Source: Paratinospora sagittata
Taxonomy: Eukaryota; Streptophyta; Magnoliopsida; Ranunculales; Menispermaceae
DNA: 64,000 nt
Direction: 5' to 3'
NCBI GenBank assembly: GCA_035771175.1
Contig: CM069600.1
Coordinates: 10,873,729 to 10,937,728, forward strand
The translations under genes were made by a program, and so were the position numbers. Under the pieces are notes generated by a model. That model ran no database searches. It worked only from the letters and a program-made list of their open reading frames with translations, and had not been told where the DNA came from. Shown piece after piece: positions 48,040-57,825 of the stretch (positions within the stretch are counted from its first letter, which is position 1; the number at the start of each line of letters is the position of its first letter).

Positions 48040-48282
48040 TATAAGGTTTTGAAGAAGACCTAATTTCTCTTCATTAATGTGTTAATATATATACAATGCA
48101 TGTACAGAGCTAGCCTAGAGTTTATCTATACAAGATAACATTGGATCTCATTATTTAAGGGAGCTCAAAAGAATAAAATAACAGAAAGTGTTGAACCCAT
48201 CTTTTGAGGAAATTCAAATAATATACATAAGATACAAACATAAATATTTGAAAAGATTCAAGCAAAATTGGTTGGCTTATCA
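48040..48282 (-). repeat. LTR of the inverted copia element, left copy
   Basis: About 243 bp, reverse strand, starting TGATAAGCCAACC just after a G-rich tract (TTGAGGGGGCG) and ending CCTTATA. It is an inverse match to 49193-49434. Confidence 0.85.
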
Positions 48283-49202
48283 CGCCCCCTCAAGACGGAG
48301 GTCGAGTGAACTCCGATATTGAACTGATCCATAGAGGAGACATGGGAAACACTCAACGCTCCATTTTGAACCATATTGCGGACGAAGTGAAAGTCAATGG
48401 CTATATGCTTCATCCGTGAGTGAAATACAGGATTTGCACAAAGATATGTTGCTCCAATGTTGTCACAGTAAATCGGTGGGCAAGACGGAACTTCAACACC
48501 CAGCTCAAAGAGAAGAGATTTGATCCAGATTACCTCAGCTGCGGCAGATGCAACAGCGCGGTACTCGGCTTCGGTGGAGGAACGGACAATAGACTTTTGC
48601 TTTTTGGAGGACCAGAATATAGCATTGTGGCCAAGGAGAACAACATGAGTGCTAGTTAAGGACCTGTCATCGGGGTTGCCAGCCCAGTCCGCATCAGAAA
48701 ACGCACGCAGGCGGAGGGGTGACTGCCGCCGTAGGTGAAGACCATGATCAATAGTACCAGACAAATATCGGAGAAGTCGTTTGACAGCCAACCAGTGGTC
48801 GGTAGTAGGTTTATGCATGAATTGAGATAGACGATTCACTGTGAAAGCTATATCTGGACGAGTAAGAGAAAAATATTGCAGGCCACCGACAATAGATCGA
48901 TATTCAGTGGCTTCAGATTGTGTTGTTCCATTTAGTGAGGGAACATGAACTAGAGACATCGGGGACTTGACAACCTTCGCTTCAATCATTTTGGTTTTGT
49001 TAAGGAGTTCCCGAATGTATTTTTCTTGGGATAGTAGGAGACCGGTAGGAGTGGGTCGAACTTCTGTCCCCAAAAAATATGATAAGGCACCCAGATCCTT
49101 AATGGAAAAAGCAGTCACCAATTTTGAAACAATATCATTGATAAATTCCACTGTATTTCCTGTGAGAACAATATCGTCCACATAGACAAGTAGATAAGCC
49201 AA
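48258..49202 (-). CDS. pol: Ty1/copia reverse transcriptase end and RNase H, 5'-truncated
   Basis: A 314-codon open frame on the reverse strand. It opens at the RT active site (YLLVYVDDIVLTG, YVDD near residue 8), then KDLGALSYFLGTEV, YRSIVGGLQY, RPDIAF, LRYLSGT and the RNase H part (DADWAGNPDDRSLTS, SSTEAEYRAVA, CDNIGATYL, HSRMKHIAIDFHFVR). The end overlaps the LTR start. The front of RT, integrase and protease are missing, so it is a fragment, but its frame has no internal stop. The order and motifs are typical of plant copia elements. Confidence 0.9.
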   Translation of the reverse strand: MAYLLVYVDDIVLTGNTVEFINDIVSKLVTAFSIKDLGALSYFLGTEVRPTPTGLLLSQEKYIRELLNKTKMIEAKVVKSPMSLVHVPSLNGTTQSEATEYRSIVGGLQYFSLTRPDIAFTVNRLSQFMHKPTTDHWLAVKRLLRYLSGTIDHGLHLRRQSPLRLRAFSDADWAGNPDDRSLTSTHVVLLGHNAIFWSSKKQKSIVRSSTEAEYRAVASAAAEVIWIKSLLFELGVEVPSCPPIYCDNIGATYLCANPVFHSRMKHIAIDFHFVRNMVQNGALSVSHVSSMDQFNIGVHSTSVLRGRDKPTNFA

Positions 49203-49434
49203 CCGATTTTACTTGAATCTTTTCAAATATTTATATTTGTATCTTACGTATATTATTTGAATTTCCTCAAAAGATGGGATCAACACTTTCTGTTATTTTA
49301 TTCTTTTGAGCTCTCTTAAATAATGGGATCCAATGTTATCTTGTATAGATAAACTCTAGGCTAGTTCTGTACATGCACTGTATATATATTAAAACATTAA
49401 TGAAGAGAAATTAGGTCTTCTTCAAAACCTTATA
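49193..49434 (+). repeat. LTR of the inverted copia element, right copy
   Basis: About 242 bp on the + strand, GATAAGCCAACCG to CCTTATA. Its first bases overlap the RT sequence of the opposite strand (GGCTTATC), giving microhomology at the junction. Confidence 0.85.
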
Positions 49435-49446
49435 TGGTATCAGAGC
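49435..49446 (+). other. Primer binding site of the copia element
   Basis: TGGTATCAGAGC directly follows the LTR and is complementary to initiator tRNA-Met. Confidence 0.88.
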
Positions 49447-49554
49447 TTAAAACCTCTCTCACGTGATTGATTTCATTATGACTGGCCTATCTATACGCAA
49501 CTCCTCCGCAACTATGCTGCTGCTACTAATGTTCAAACCTCTATATCAAATATT

Positions 49555-49947
49555 GTGCATGCCCTCCCCAATCTGGTCTCAATCAATGTTACGGCACAAA
49601 CACCACTCAAATTAACTCAAACAAATTACTATGCATGGCGCCTCCAATTCCACTCGCTGCTCATTGGCTACGATCTTCTTGGCTACGTGGATGGAACACG
49701 CCCATGCCCTCCCCCTACAATCACCACTACCTCTGGTTCTGCTCCTAATCCTGCTCATTCTCTGTGGGTTAGGCAAGACCAATTGTTGCTTAATGCCATT
49801 ATCGGCTCAATGTCACCCACCTTTGTTCCATTTATTACTACCTCTCGTACAGCAATGGACGCGTGGAAGACACTTTACAACACCTATGGTTGTCCCTCGC
49901 GTGGGCGAATCATGCATCTGAAAGCAAAATCGGTTGGCTTATCATAA
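49555..49947 (+). pseudogene. gag: Ty1/copia gag N-terminal part, 3'-truncated
   Basis: The frame holds the typical copia gag start: KLTQTNYYAWRLQFHSLL, YDLLGYVDGT, LWVRQDQLLLNAIIGSM and AMDAWKTLYNTYG. It runs only to RIMHLKAK and then into an inverted LTR start, which supplies the last four residues and the stop. An ATG at 49478 is in another frame, so the upstream part is also damaged. Confidence 0.85.
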
Positions 49948-49949
49948 AC

Positions 49950-50190
49950 TTGCAAGCGAAATTCCACTCCTTACTCTCCTAGTAGTGAAGGAAACGGGCA
50001 GGAACACTAATATAAGTGGACAACTAGATAAGACAAAATTAAATCTATATAAGGATGTAGTCTTCAATAATGAATGCAGTGACTTTGACCTATACAATAG
50101 TGTATTAAAACATGACATTTCTATCTATATTTATCGTAATGTGAACGTAGTACTACTCCTTTTATGATTTGGACTGCAATTAAGAGATAC
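49950..50190. other. Spacer, nothing recognised
   Basis: This is the right flank of the copia element. No supported gene. Confidence 0.3.
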
Positions 50191-50194
50191 CAAT

Positions 50195-50371
50195 GATAGA
50201 TTGGGTCAATGGTTAGGTGCAAGCGCACCTACCTTGAAAGTCTTGAGTTCGAGTCACCTCCCATCACTTGTTGACCAACGATATCATGAATATTTATGGT
50301 CGTGCTGTAGAGGGATTAGTGAGAACGTAACTTTCCGATACTTGCTGATCTCAAAAAAAAAAAAAAAAAAA
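50195..50371 (+). mobile_element. tRNA-derived SINE-like element
   Basis: GGGTCAATGGTTAGGTGCAA resembles an A box region and GAGTTCGAGTCAC a B box. They are about 45 bases apart and followed by an unrelated body that ends in CTGATCTC and a run of about 19 A. This is the plant SINE layout. No clear target-site duplication was found. Confidence 0.6.
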
Positions 50372-50639
50372 AGTCTTTTTTCTATTATTTTTTATTTTAT
50401 TTTTTATGAATTCATAAAATAGGTTTTATATAGCAAATAAAACTAACTTTGACTGAAATATCAATACCATATATATATATATATATATATATCACTAATT
50501 CCCAGTTTTTTAAATGAATAGAATTAGCACGTGAACGACCTATATCTGCTATATATACGAAGAACAATGCTTGTATAAACTTGGAAAAAATTTATATAAA
50601 AAACTCACTACTACTTTTGAGTTGAGAGATTTGCATTGC

Positions 50640-50835
50640 AATTGTATATTTTTATTTATTTATTTTTTAGGTCGGTGGGTATCAAGATTCTCCTACTAGT
50701 CCCTCCGAAGCACTATTACGCCCTTAAACACCGTTGGCTAATATATTAGTGGGTAACATAAACCCCGCTCGAATGTTCTACCTCTGGGTCAAGGGCGCTT
50801 GCCCCTAACCATTGAACAAATCCACCATTTGTAGG
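50640..50835 (-). mobile_element. SINE-like element of a related head type, reverse
   Basis: On the reverse strand TTCAATGGTTAGGGGCAAGCG matches the head of the SINE at 50195. A weak B box (ACATTCGAGC) follows, and the copy ends in an A-rich tail of TAAAAAATAAATAAAT type. Confidence 0.45.
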
Positions 50836-50849
50836 TTGAATATTTCTAA

Positions 50850-51647
50850 GAGGGAAACTTATTAAAACCCAAGATTGCAACTAAATTAAAACCCAAAAAA
50901 AAAAAAAAAAAAACAGTTACAGACTTCATTTAATCAATTAATTTTTACCTAAAGTTGTGGATTCAAAATTTTATTTTTATTTAAAAATTTTAAATTTTAA
51001 ATTTTAAAATTACGTGCAAGCTATTTTGTGAATAGTTTGATTACTAAAAATAAAAAATCTGTTTGAAATATCTATATTCTTGATTACAAGAGCTCAATTA
51101 AAATTAATCAACATTGACAAAAGAAGAAAAGAAAAAATTAATTGGGTGCAACAAAATCCCAAGCATTGAATCAAATTTACCAAATACATCAAACAGTAAT
51201 CAATCTTTACTCTAAAATAGTGGAATACATAAATTATTTTTATTTTTATTTTTTCTGAGATTCCAAAATCACAACTAAATTAAAACCAAAAAATAAAAAA
51301 TAAAAACTTCAGTTACAGAGAAGAATCAAAACAAAACTTCATTTAATCAAATTATATTTTACCTCATTCATTAATTGGGTGCAACAAATGCACTAGATTA
51401 TATCAATACCACAAAATATAACAAATAGTTATTTATAAGTCACAACTCAAAATCGATACAAAATTAGCGAGTTTGAGTTTACCATAAACAAGTGTGGATC
51501 AAAATAAATTAAATTCGATTAAACACAATTAAATTTTAAGTCAACCCGCTAAATCTAAAATTAACCCGTTTAACACAATAATATTTTGTGTCGAAACTTA
51601 TATTATGTGTAAAAACCTTTTAATATTTTATAATATTTTATTTAATC

Positions 51648-51699
<52 letters not shown>

Positions 51700-52167
51700 G
51701 TATAATTATAATTTTTAATTTTTAATTTACATGTTAATTAAAATTTTATGAATGTTAAAAAAGTTAAAATGAATCTATTTAAATTTTTATGATTATAAAC
51801 AAATTGACCTGTATAACCCAGTTATTAAACATGTCATATTCAAGTTTACATATAATGACACATTATTTAAATATGTCATATTTAAATTTATAATATATTT
51901 TATTATACACGATTACTATATGACCAACTTTTTCTACTAGATTCATTCGGTGCAACAAAAAATACGCTGTGTCAAATCAATTCTACAAAATACAACAAGC
52001 ACTTGCCTATCTTCACCCTTCAATTATAGAATACATATATTATTATTATTTTCAACCCCCATCCTCCCCCAAACAAACAAGCAAAAAAAAAGAAAAACTA
52101 CAGTTACGGACCTGAAACAAACAACTTTTACCTCTCCTTCATCATCATCTTCTTCTCAATCTCTCTT
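50850..52167. other. AT-rich spacer before the methyltransferase gene
   Basis: It includes A runs (near 50900), a TA microsatellite (51650-51695) and many short low-complexity segments. The part next to 52167 would hold the 3' untranslated region and polyadenylation signals of the methyltransferase gene, but none can be set with confidence. Confidence 0.35.
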
Positions 52168-53316
52168 TCACACAAGCGGCTTCTGCAACAGAGCCGTCAA
52201 ATAAACCTCCTCATTCTTCAACACACTCGTAGCACTCTTACTCGCAATCGCCCATTTTACCTTCTTATACCCTAATTTCCCAATCAATGGCACAAAAACC
52301 TTTTCAACATCTCCTCTCTTCCCCCAAAACCCATCCATCCACAAATACCCACCTCTCCTCAAAACCCTATCCACATCCCACAACAAAAACTCCATTGCCA
52401 CCACCGGAATCCATCGATTCACCGCCTTTCCCAACCTCACCAGATCCACAACCCCATCAAACACCGGAAATCGTTGTTGCAATGGCGCGTGCAACGCTAC
52501 AAGCCCTCGCAGCGCCACCGCCTCGTTCAACGGCAATCCTCCGAGGTTCATCGTAGTTGACAACACCGTCACATTGTAAGATCGCATTTGTGCGGCGAAA
52601 GTTCCGGTACCGGCGCCGACGTCGATTGCGAGGCGAAGAACGGAAGAAGCGGATTTGGTGATTTGTAAAAGTTGGGGGATTGTGAGGTCGAGTTCGGATC
52701 TGAAGGTGAGGAATTTGGTGGATTCGAGGGACATGTTGAACCCTAGATTAGGGTTTAGTTTGTTCAAACAAGTGAAGGATTTGCAGGAGTGGTGGTAATG
52801 TGGCCACCAGATTAGGGCTGAATCTGGGAGAGAAGACGGGAATGGGTGAGAAGGGAGAGGAGATTGAGGGAGTTTGGGGGTTGTCGGAGAGAAGCAACGC
52901 CGGCGAGGGAGGGGATGGCAGCCGGAGAGAATTAGGATTTCGGCGAGGGGGAGATCGGAGGGGCAGAGAGAGAAGGGCGTGTAGTTCATGTAGCGGTGGA
53001 GGAGGTGAGGGTGGGTGTGGCAGGAGGAGGGGATTGGGGAGATTTGGGCGTAGAGGAGGAGATCGGAAGGGGGTTTTCCTGCTCCGGCGGAGGGTTTTCC
53101 GGCGGTGGTGGAGGGTTTTCCAGCGGTGGTGCTGAGGTGGTTGATGGTGGCGCGGATGGTGGAGAGTTGGTGGAGGAGGTGATCTGGGATGGGGGGAGGA
53201 GGAGGAGAATGGGGTTTGGATTGGAGAGAGGAAGAGAGAATGTGGTAGAGAGAGAGGATGTTGGTGGCCACCATTGCTAGAAGAAGAAGAAGGTTTAGTC
53301 CCATTCCAAAACCCAT
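52168..53316 (-). CDS. SAM-dependent methyltransferase of the At1g29790/At5g40830 type
   Basis: An intronless 382-codon gene. Residues 7-28 form a hydrophobic signal anchor (LNLLLLLAMVATNILSLYHI), which predicts a type II membrane protein of the Golgi. A Pro-rich stalk and a short tandem repeat (TTAGKPS twice, then AGAGKPP, about 63-82) follow. The lumenal part has conserved Cys residues and the SAM-binding motif IDVGAGTGTF at 231-240, then a later motif with EFLLWDVDRVLRRGGYLW. Length and order fit the plant family represented by At1g29790. The methyl acceptor is not shown by the sequence. Relatives are thought to act on cell-wall polymers, which remains inference here. The start at 53316 is the first Met and gives the complete anchor. 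Confidence 0.85.
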   Translation of the reverse strand: MGFGMGLNLLLLLAMVATNILSLYHILSSSLQSKPHSPPPPPIPDHLLHQLSTIRATINHLSTTAGKPSTTAGKPSAGAGKPPSDLLLYAQISPIPSSCHTHPHLLHRYMNYTPFSLCPSDLPLAEILILSGCHPLPRRRCFSPTTPKLPQSPLPSHPFPSSLPDSALIWWPHYHHSCKSFTCLNKLNPNLGFNMSLESTKFLTFRSELDLTIPQLLQITKSASSVLRLAIDVGAGTGTFAAQMRSYNVTVLSTTMNLGGLPLNEAVALRGLVALHAPLQQRFPVFDGVVDLVRLGKAVNRWIPVVAMEFLLWDVDRVLRRGGYLWMDGFWGKRGDVEKVFVPLIGKLGYKKVKWAIASKSATSVLKNEEVYLTALLQKPLV

Positions 53317-53704
53317 CTTTGATCTTGATGCTCTTGTTCTTCTTGTTGATGCTCTTGTTCTTCTTCTTCTTCTTTTTTCACTCGTTATTTTTCATCGAAT
53401 GCTTCTTTTTGTTTTTTCAAGTGAGTGAGTGAGTGAGTAGTGGGATTTGATGAGGAGTAGAGGTGTGAAGTATTAGAGTGGATTGTTTGGCTTTATGTGT
53501 TGGAAATTAACTTTTGGGTTATTTATTATATAAGGTTGGGAAGTTTGGATAATTATTATAGAATACCTTTCAAAAAAATAAAAATAAAAAATTATTATAT
53601 AATGTATTCGGTTAATTGTATTATGAAAAATGTTAAATTGACTACATCATCACGTTACTTTAATAATAGTGTTACACTCAATTTAACATTTTTCTTATAT
53701 TATA
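53317..53704 (-). promoter_or_regulatory. Probable 5' leader and promoter region of the methyltransferase gene
   Basis: Directly upstream of the ATG the reverse strand is rich in GAA and AAG (53330-53375), a common feature of plant leaders. GAGTGAGTGAGTGAG-type repeats follow near 53420-53440. No TATA box could be set with confidence. Confidence 0.35.
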
Positions 53705-53978
53705 ACTTATAAGCACGTCCTTAAACACAGTGGGTCCCCTATCTTGGATAAACGAATAAGGTTGTATTAGATAGGAACTGCGGTGTGGCAAGTTTTTTGT
53801 TGAACGCAGCAAAGAATGTGTTTGGGAGATGAACGTTTACGGTAGAAGAGCATAATTTTTTACGTTTTACAAAAGCTCTCTCTGATCTCGATTTGATGTT
53901 TGGTGAATTATTATATAATGAGTGTGGTGAATTATTATAAGCACATCCTTAGACACAGTTGGTTCTGGCTTGGATAAA

Positions 53979-53988
53979 GGAAGAAGAT
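53979..53988. other. 10-bp target-site duplication, left copy
   Basis: GGAAGAAGAT directly precedes the element. An exact copy follows it at 55400-55409. Mutator-like elements usually make 8-11 bp duplications. Confidence 0.8.
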
Positions 53989-55399
53989 GGACTTTTGAAA
54001 AAATAATTTTACAAATACTATCCACATATAAATAATGACCTATTTGTCATATTTTATTGTTCATAACACAGTCAGCACGTCAAACAAGCGCCACGTGGGC
54101 GCGGAGGTGGCATTTAGTGAAGGGAAGTCATCTTTTCAAAAGACGTCTTTCCTTTACAAAATTTTTTTTTTTAAAGTGAAGGAAATGCGTCTTTTGAAAA
54201 GACGCATTCTCTTGAAATTTTTTTTTTTTTAAGTAAAGGGAGGGCGTCTTTTGAAAAGACGTCCTCCCTTTAATGCTATTGCCTTTCAATTTATCCTTTT
54301 CTACTCACTTTTTAGCACCCCCTCCCTCTTTCTCCCATAGCCCCCTATATTAATTCACTCCATTTATCAGCCTCCCCCATCACACACACACACCCCTCTA
54401 TCCCCCACGTATTCCATCCCAGTACGTCCACCTCTTTCAAAATCCAATCAATCAAACATAAAACATAGAAAAGAACAAAAAAAGCTTTAAAAAAAAAAAT
54501 CTTTAATGGGTATTGACTTACAACATGAGGAAGCCATTCCCAACTGCTCTTATTCTTCTCAACTTCGCTGACTCGTTCGGGAGGCGCTGCAAGTGGGCTT
54601 CGCTGACTCGTCTGGTAATTTTGCCTTTTCTTTTGGATGTAAATGATTGTTTTGCAATGTTATTTGATTCTGGGGCCTGATTCTTGATTCTGGGTATTTT
54701 TTTAGCTCATGGAACATGGATTTTGGATCAAAAGATCGAACCTCAAGTTCGAGTTGAGTTGAATGAAGGGGATACGTTGAGATTGGGTGCTTCAACTAGG
54801 ATCTACAGGCTGCATTGGGTTCCTTTGAGTCGAGCTTTTGATCTTGAGAACCCATTTGTATCGCCTGTTATTGAAAACCCATTACCACCCGAAGCAAATA
54901 TAGAAGAAGAAGAAGAAGAGAAATTTCAGATAGAAGAAGAGAAATTTCAGGTGAGGCCTTAATGGATTCTTGGAATTAAAATGTAGAAAATTGGGTGAGA
55001 AATAATTGTTAATGACATTATTTTTTTTGTGTTTTACAGAATGAGAATCTGAATTCAATTTTTGAGGAACAGAAACAGCTACTCCCATCAGAATACTTTC
55101 AACCTTCCCTTGCGTTCAAAAAAATGACACAAACGCCTTACCTTCACTTAAAAAAAAAAAATATGTGAAGGAAAGACGTCTTTTCACGTTAAAAAAAAAT
55201 TTGTGAAGGGAAGGCATATTTTCCCTTCACTTAAAAAAATATATAAAAAAAGACGCCTTCATTTAAAATGCCACATGGACGCCGACGTAGCGCTTGTTTG
55301 ACGCGCTGACTGTGCAATGAACAGTAAATTATGGCAAATAGGTCATTATTTGTATTTCGATAAATTTTTTTTTTTTAAGGGTAATCATGTCAAAAGCCC
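53989..55399. mobile_element. Pack-MULE-like element with captured FHA gene fragment
   Basis: A 1411-bp unit starts GGACTTTTGA and ends, inverted, GGGCTTTTGA, with longer terminal inverted repeats sharing AATAATGACCTATTTG and CAGTCAGC. Exact 10-bp duplications flank it. Subterminal palindromes (GTCTTTTGAAAAGACG, 54140-54270 and 55160-55250) lie inside both ends. No transposase frame is present. The centre holds exons and an intron of a host gene, the hallmark of Pack-MULEs. Confidence 0.8.
54707..55110 (+). pseudogene. FHA-domain gene fragment (two exons, one intron) inside the Pack-MULE-like element
   Basis: An acceptor (TTTTTTTAG) at 54706 starts an exon reading HGTWILDQKIEP, VRVELNEGDTLRLGAST and YRLHWVPLSRAFDLENPF. 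This is the end of an FHA phosphothreonine-binding domain (the NGTWxN region and following strands) and its linker, then an acidic tract (IEEEEEEKF). The exon ends at 54950 (donor GTGAGG). The intron runs to 55039 (TTTTACAG) and the next exon reads on in frame (NENLNSIFEEQKQLLPSEYF). The start of the domain is missing or only partly kept in a preceding exon near 54520-54620. Retained splicing shows DNA-level capture. Whether it is transcribed is unknown. Confidence 0.7.
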
Positions 55400-55660
55400 G
55401 GAAGAAGATTGTATTAGGTAGTTTAGCAGTCAGTGGCCTTATTTGTTTTTGCAGTAGGGACGGCGGTGTGGCAAACTTTTTGTTATATGCGGCAAAGAAT
55501 GCGCTTGCGGTGGAATAACGTAATTTTTGACGTTTTACAAAAGCTTTCTCTGATCTACTGAGTGTGGTGAATTATTTTAAGCATATCCTTAAACACAATC
55601 CGTTTTAACGGTTTGGATAAAGGAAAAAGATTGCATTATGTAGTTAACAACCAATGTAAT

Positions 55661-56062
55661 TATTTGTTAGATCAATTAATATGAATTTACTAAATTAAAT
55701 TACACGAAGGTTTATAAGTTAATTTAGTTGTTGAAAGGGTAGAATGGAAGAAAATAATTCATGTAGCCAATTTTATGTAGTTGAAAAAAAACTTAGTTAA
55801 GTTGAGTACTGGAAATAAGATATGTTGTCTTATAGATTTATGGTTTATATATAGTTAATATATATTAACTATAGGTAAATAAAGGAAACTAAATTTAGAG
55901 TACTAAATGCTAAGTTAAAGGCTTGAAAAACGCTTTATAATTGAAATAATTTTAAGTTAATAGTAGTTAGACTGAATGCATTAAATGCAATTTTAGTAGA
56001 AAAAGAAAAACATGGAGATACAGTGAAGATCAATGACCAAGAGAAAATAAGGAGTAATTTTA
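55661..56062. other. AT-rich spacer, nothing recognised
   Basis: No gene or repeat is supported. A 35-bp GTAATTT-type low-complexity segment precedes the MITE. Confidence 0.3.
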
Positions 56063-56267
56063 GGCTGCATTTGATTTGCGATTTAAAAATAAAAATACAA
56101 TAAAAAAAATTAGAAAATAATTTTTTATCATTTTCTAAAAATAAGCTATTTTTTTTAAAAAAAAGGTGAACAATTATTTTCAAAAAATTTTAAACTAAAT
56201 AAGTTTTGGGTGTTTTCAAATTTTTGGGTATAAAAAATTATATCTGAATAACGAACCAAACGCAACC
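56063..56267. mobile_element. Tourist-like MITE (PIF/Harbinger type)
   Basis: It has terminal inverted repeats GGCTGCATTTGATTTGCG and (inverse) GGTTGCGTTTGGTTCG, with TTA duplications at 56060-56062 and 56268-56270. The TTA target and the GG...TTTG terminus fit the Tourist/Harbinger group. The 205-bp interior is AT-rich and non-coding. Confidence 0.65.
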
Positions 56268-56403
56268 TTATTTTCTTATTCAATTATTCAAGAAGAAAGA
56301 GAAATAGTTAATCAAGTATATTGTAACATGTTCTTATTACATAAATATAAATATAGTTCTTATTTGTAAAATGAAAATGCTAAAGTAACATTCAAAAGTG
56401 GTG

Positions 56404-56474
56404 CAGGTACATAGTTCACTTAGTAAGACGTTCACTCCCCAATCATGAGGTTGGATGTCAAAAAAAAAAAAAAG
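56404..56474 (+). mobile_element. Possible short SINE remnant
   Basis: TAGTTCACTTAGTAAGACG resembles an A box, AGGTTGGATGTC a weak B box, and a run of about 14 A follows. It is short and degenerate. Confidence 0.3.
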
Positions 56475-57051
56475 TAACATTCAAAATATACATTCACAGT
56501 GAACATCATCTTTTTATATTATTGGATTACCTCGAATTATGTGTTAGTACATTATTTGAAGACAATCCAATGGTGTAATAATAAGAGACATTATATATGT
56601 ACACTTTGGATTTTAATGTAGTATTATTCTTATAAAATTATATGTTTTTGTTATATTATCATAAATAAATATTTTTTATATTTAAAATGAAATTTTGTTA
56701 TATGTTAATTAATGTCTAAACCCATTAACGCTAATCAAATCAACTAGTGAGTGAAGTGGGAACTGGGAAGAGTGAGATTTGATGAGTAGAGGTGTGATTT
56801 AGCAAGGGAAAGAGAAGGAGTCACATGCATTTTGGATCTAAGCTACTTGTGATCGCATCGACAAGTCAATTGTCCTAAAAAATAAGAACAAGTGGGTTGG
56901 TTATCAAGGACCAGATAATCCACAATAGTTCTACCACATCAAGCTCTAGAACAAATATATTTGTAAATAGCTTTTTAGATTTTGCTCAAAAAAATAACTT
57001 ATTTAGAGGATGCTCAACTTCACTTACCACATCAAATTTTTGAGAATTTTA
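56475..57051. other. AT-rich spacer, nothing recognised
   Basis: No gene or named repeat is supported here. Confidence 0.3.
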
Positions 57052-57822
57052 AGCTTCGTTTGGTTCGTGATTCGAATTACACAAAAAATATATTTGATTG
57101 GCCAAATTTAAAAATAGTTTTTTAAAATTTTATTAAAAAAAAAACTTATTTTTAGAAAATGATAAAAAGCCTTTTTTTTTAGAATTTTATGTTGCGTATG
57201 ATTTATGATTCGAACACAATTTTTTGTATTCAAAAATTTGAAAACACAAAATACACCTTTGGTTCGTTGAACCCCAAAAACAGTTTTCAAAAATTTACAA
57301 AGAAAATAAGAGTTTTTGACTTGATTGCCATTAAAATTTTAAATTTTTTTATAAATGCTATTAAAATTAAAATAATGACCCCTTTGTCATACCCGGTCAG
57401 CAGATGATGTGGCCACAATTAAATTTTAGATCTGCTGACTAGGCGCCACCAAAGATTTTAAAAAAAATTTAATTAAAAGCGTCTTTTGAAAAAATGTGAT
57501 GAAAACAATGCACAAAATAATTTTTATAACTTTTAAAAAAACGCCTTTAATTAATTTTTTTTAAAAAAAGTCTTTAATGACGCCTAGTAAGCAGATCTAA
57601 AATTCAAGTGTGGTCTCGTCATCTACTGACTATGTATTATCCGGTCAATCTATCACAAATGAGTCATTATTTTGATTTGAATGACATTTGTAAAATTTTT
57701 TAAAATTTTCGTGACAATCAAGTCAAAGCCTAAAAATTTCTAAAAAATGATAAAATATTATTTTCTTAATTTTTACTTTTTGAGTTATATTCTACTTTTC
57801 ACATAACGAACCAAATGCAACC
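57052..57822. mobile_element. Second Tourist-like MITE, carrying a nested element
   Basis: The left end AGCTTCGTTTGGTTCG follows TTA (57049-57051) and the inverted right end GGTTGCATTTGGTTCG is followed by TTA (57823-57825). The middle is occupied by another inverted-repeat element (57310-57727), and an additional similar terminus lies near 57188. Confidence 0.55.
57310..57727. mobile_element. Non-autonomous element related to the Pack-MULE ends
   Basis: The left end reads AGTTTTTGACTTGATTG and the inverted right end AGGCTTTGACTTGATTG, with AATAATGACCCCTTTGTCAT and CGTCTTTTGAAAA inside, as in the element at 53989. It has no coding content. No clear target-site duplication was found. Confidence 0.5.
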
Positions 57823-57825
57823 TTA

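Larger units (their letters stand above)
48040..49944 (-). mobile_element. Internally inverted Ty1/copia element
   Basis: On the reverse strand the unit starts TGATAAGCCAACC at 49944. That is only the first 21 or so bases of an LTR. Then come inverted gag, primer binding site and 5' LTR (all reading + ), then the RT-RNase H part of pol (-) and a full LTR ending at 48040. TAAAC duplications flank it. The region between gag and RT is missing. The LTR start sequence occurs three times (48282, 49193 and 49944) and marks each junction. Confidence 0.8.
53705..55660. repeat. Imperfect tandem repeats interrupted by the Pack-MULE-like element
   Basis: Units sharing AAGCACGTCCTTAAACACAG, GGATAAAGGAAGAAGATTGT and GGCGGTGTGGCAA occur near 53705-53830, 53938-53988 with 55400-55500, and 55578-55640. 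The period is roughly 230 bp once the inserted element is ignored. The origin of the units is unknown. Confidence 0.55.

Noticed and set aside
52287..53280. Gly-rich and Pro-rich frames antisense to the methyltransferase gene
   Set aside because: The GC-rich coding sequence leaves the opposite strand open. The sense frame has a signal anchor and SAM motif, the antisense frames have nothing recognisable.
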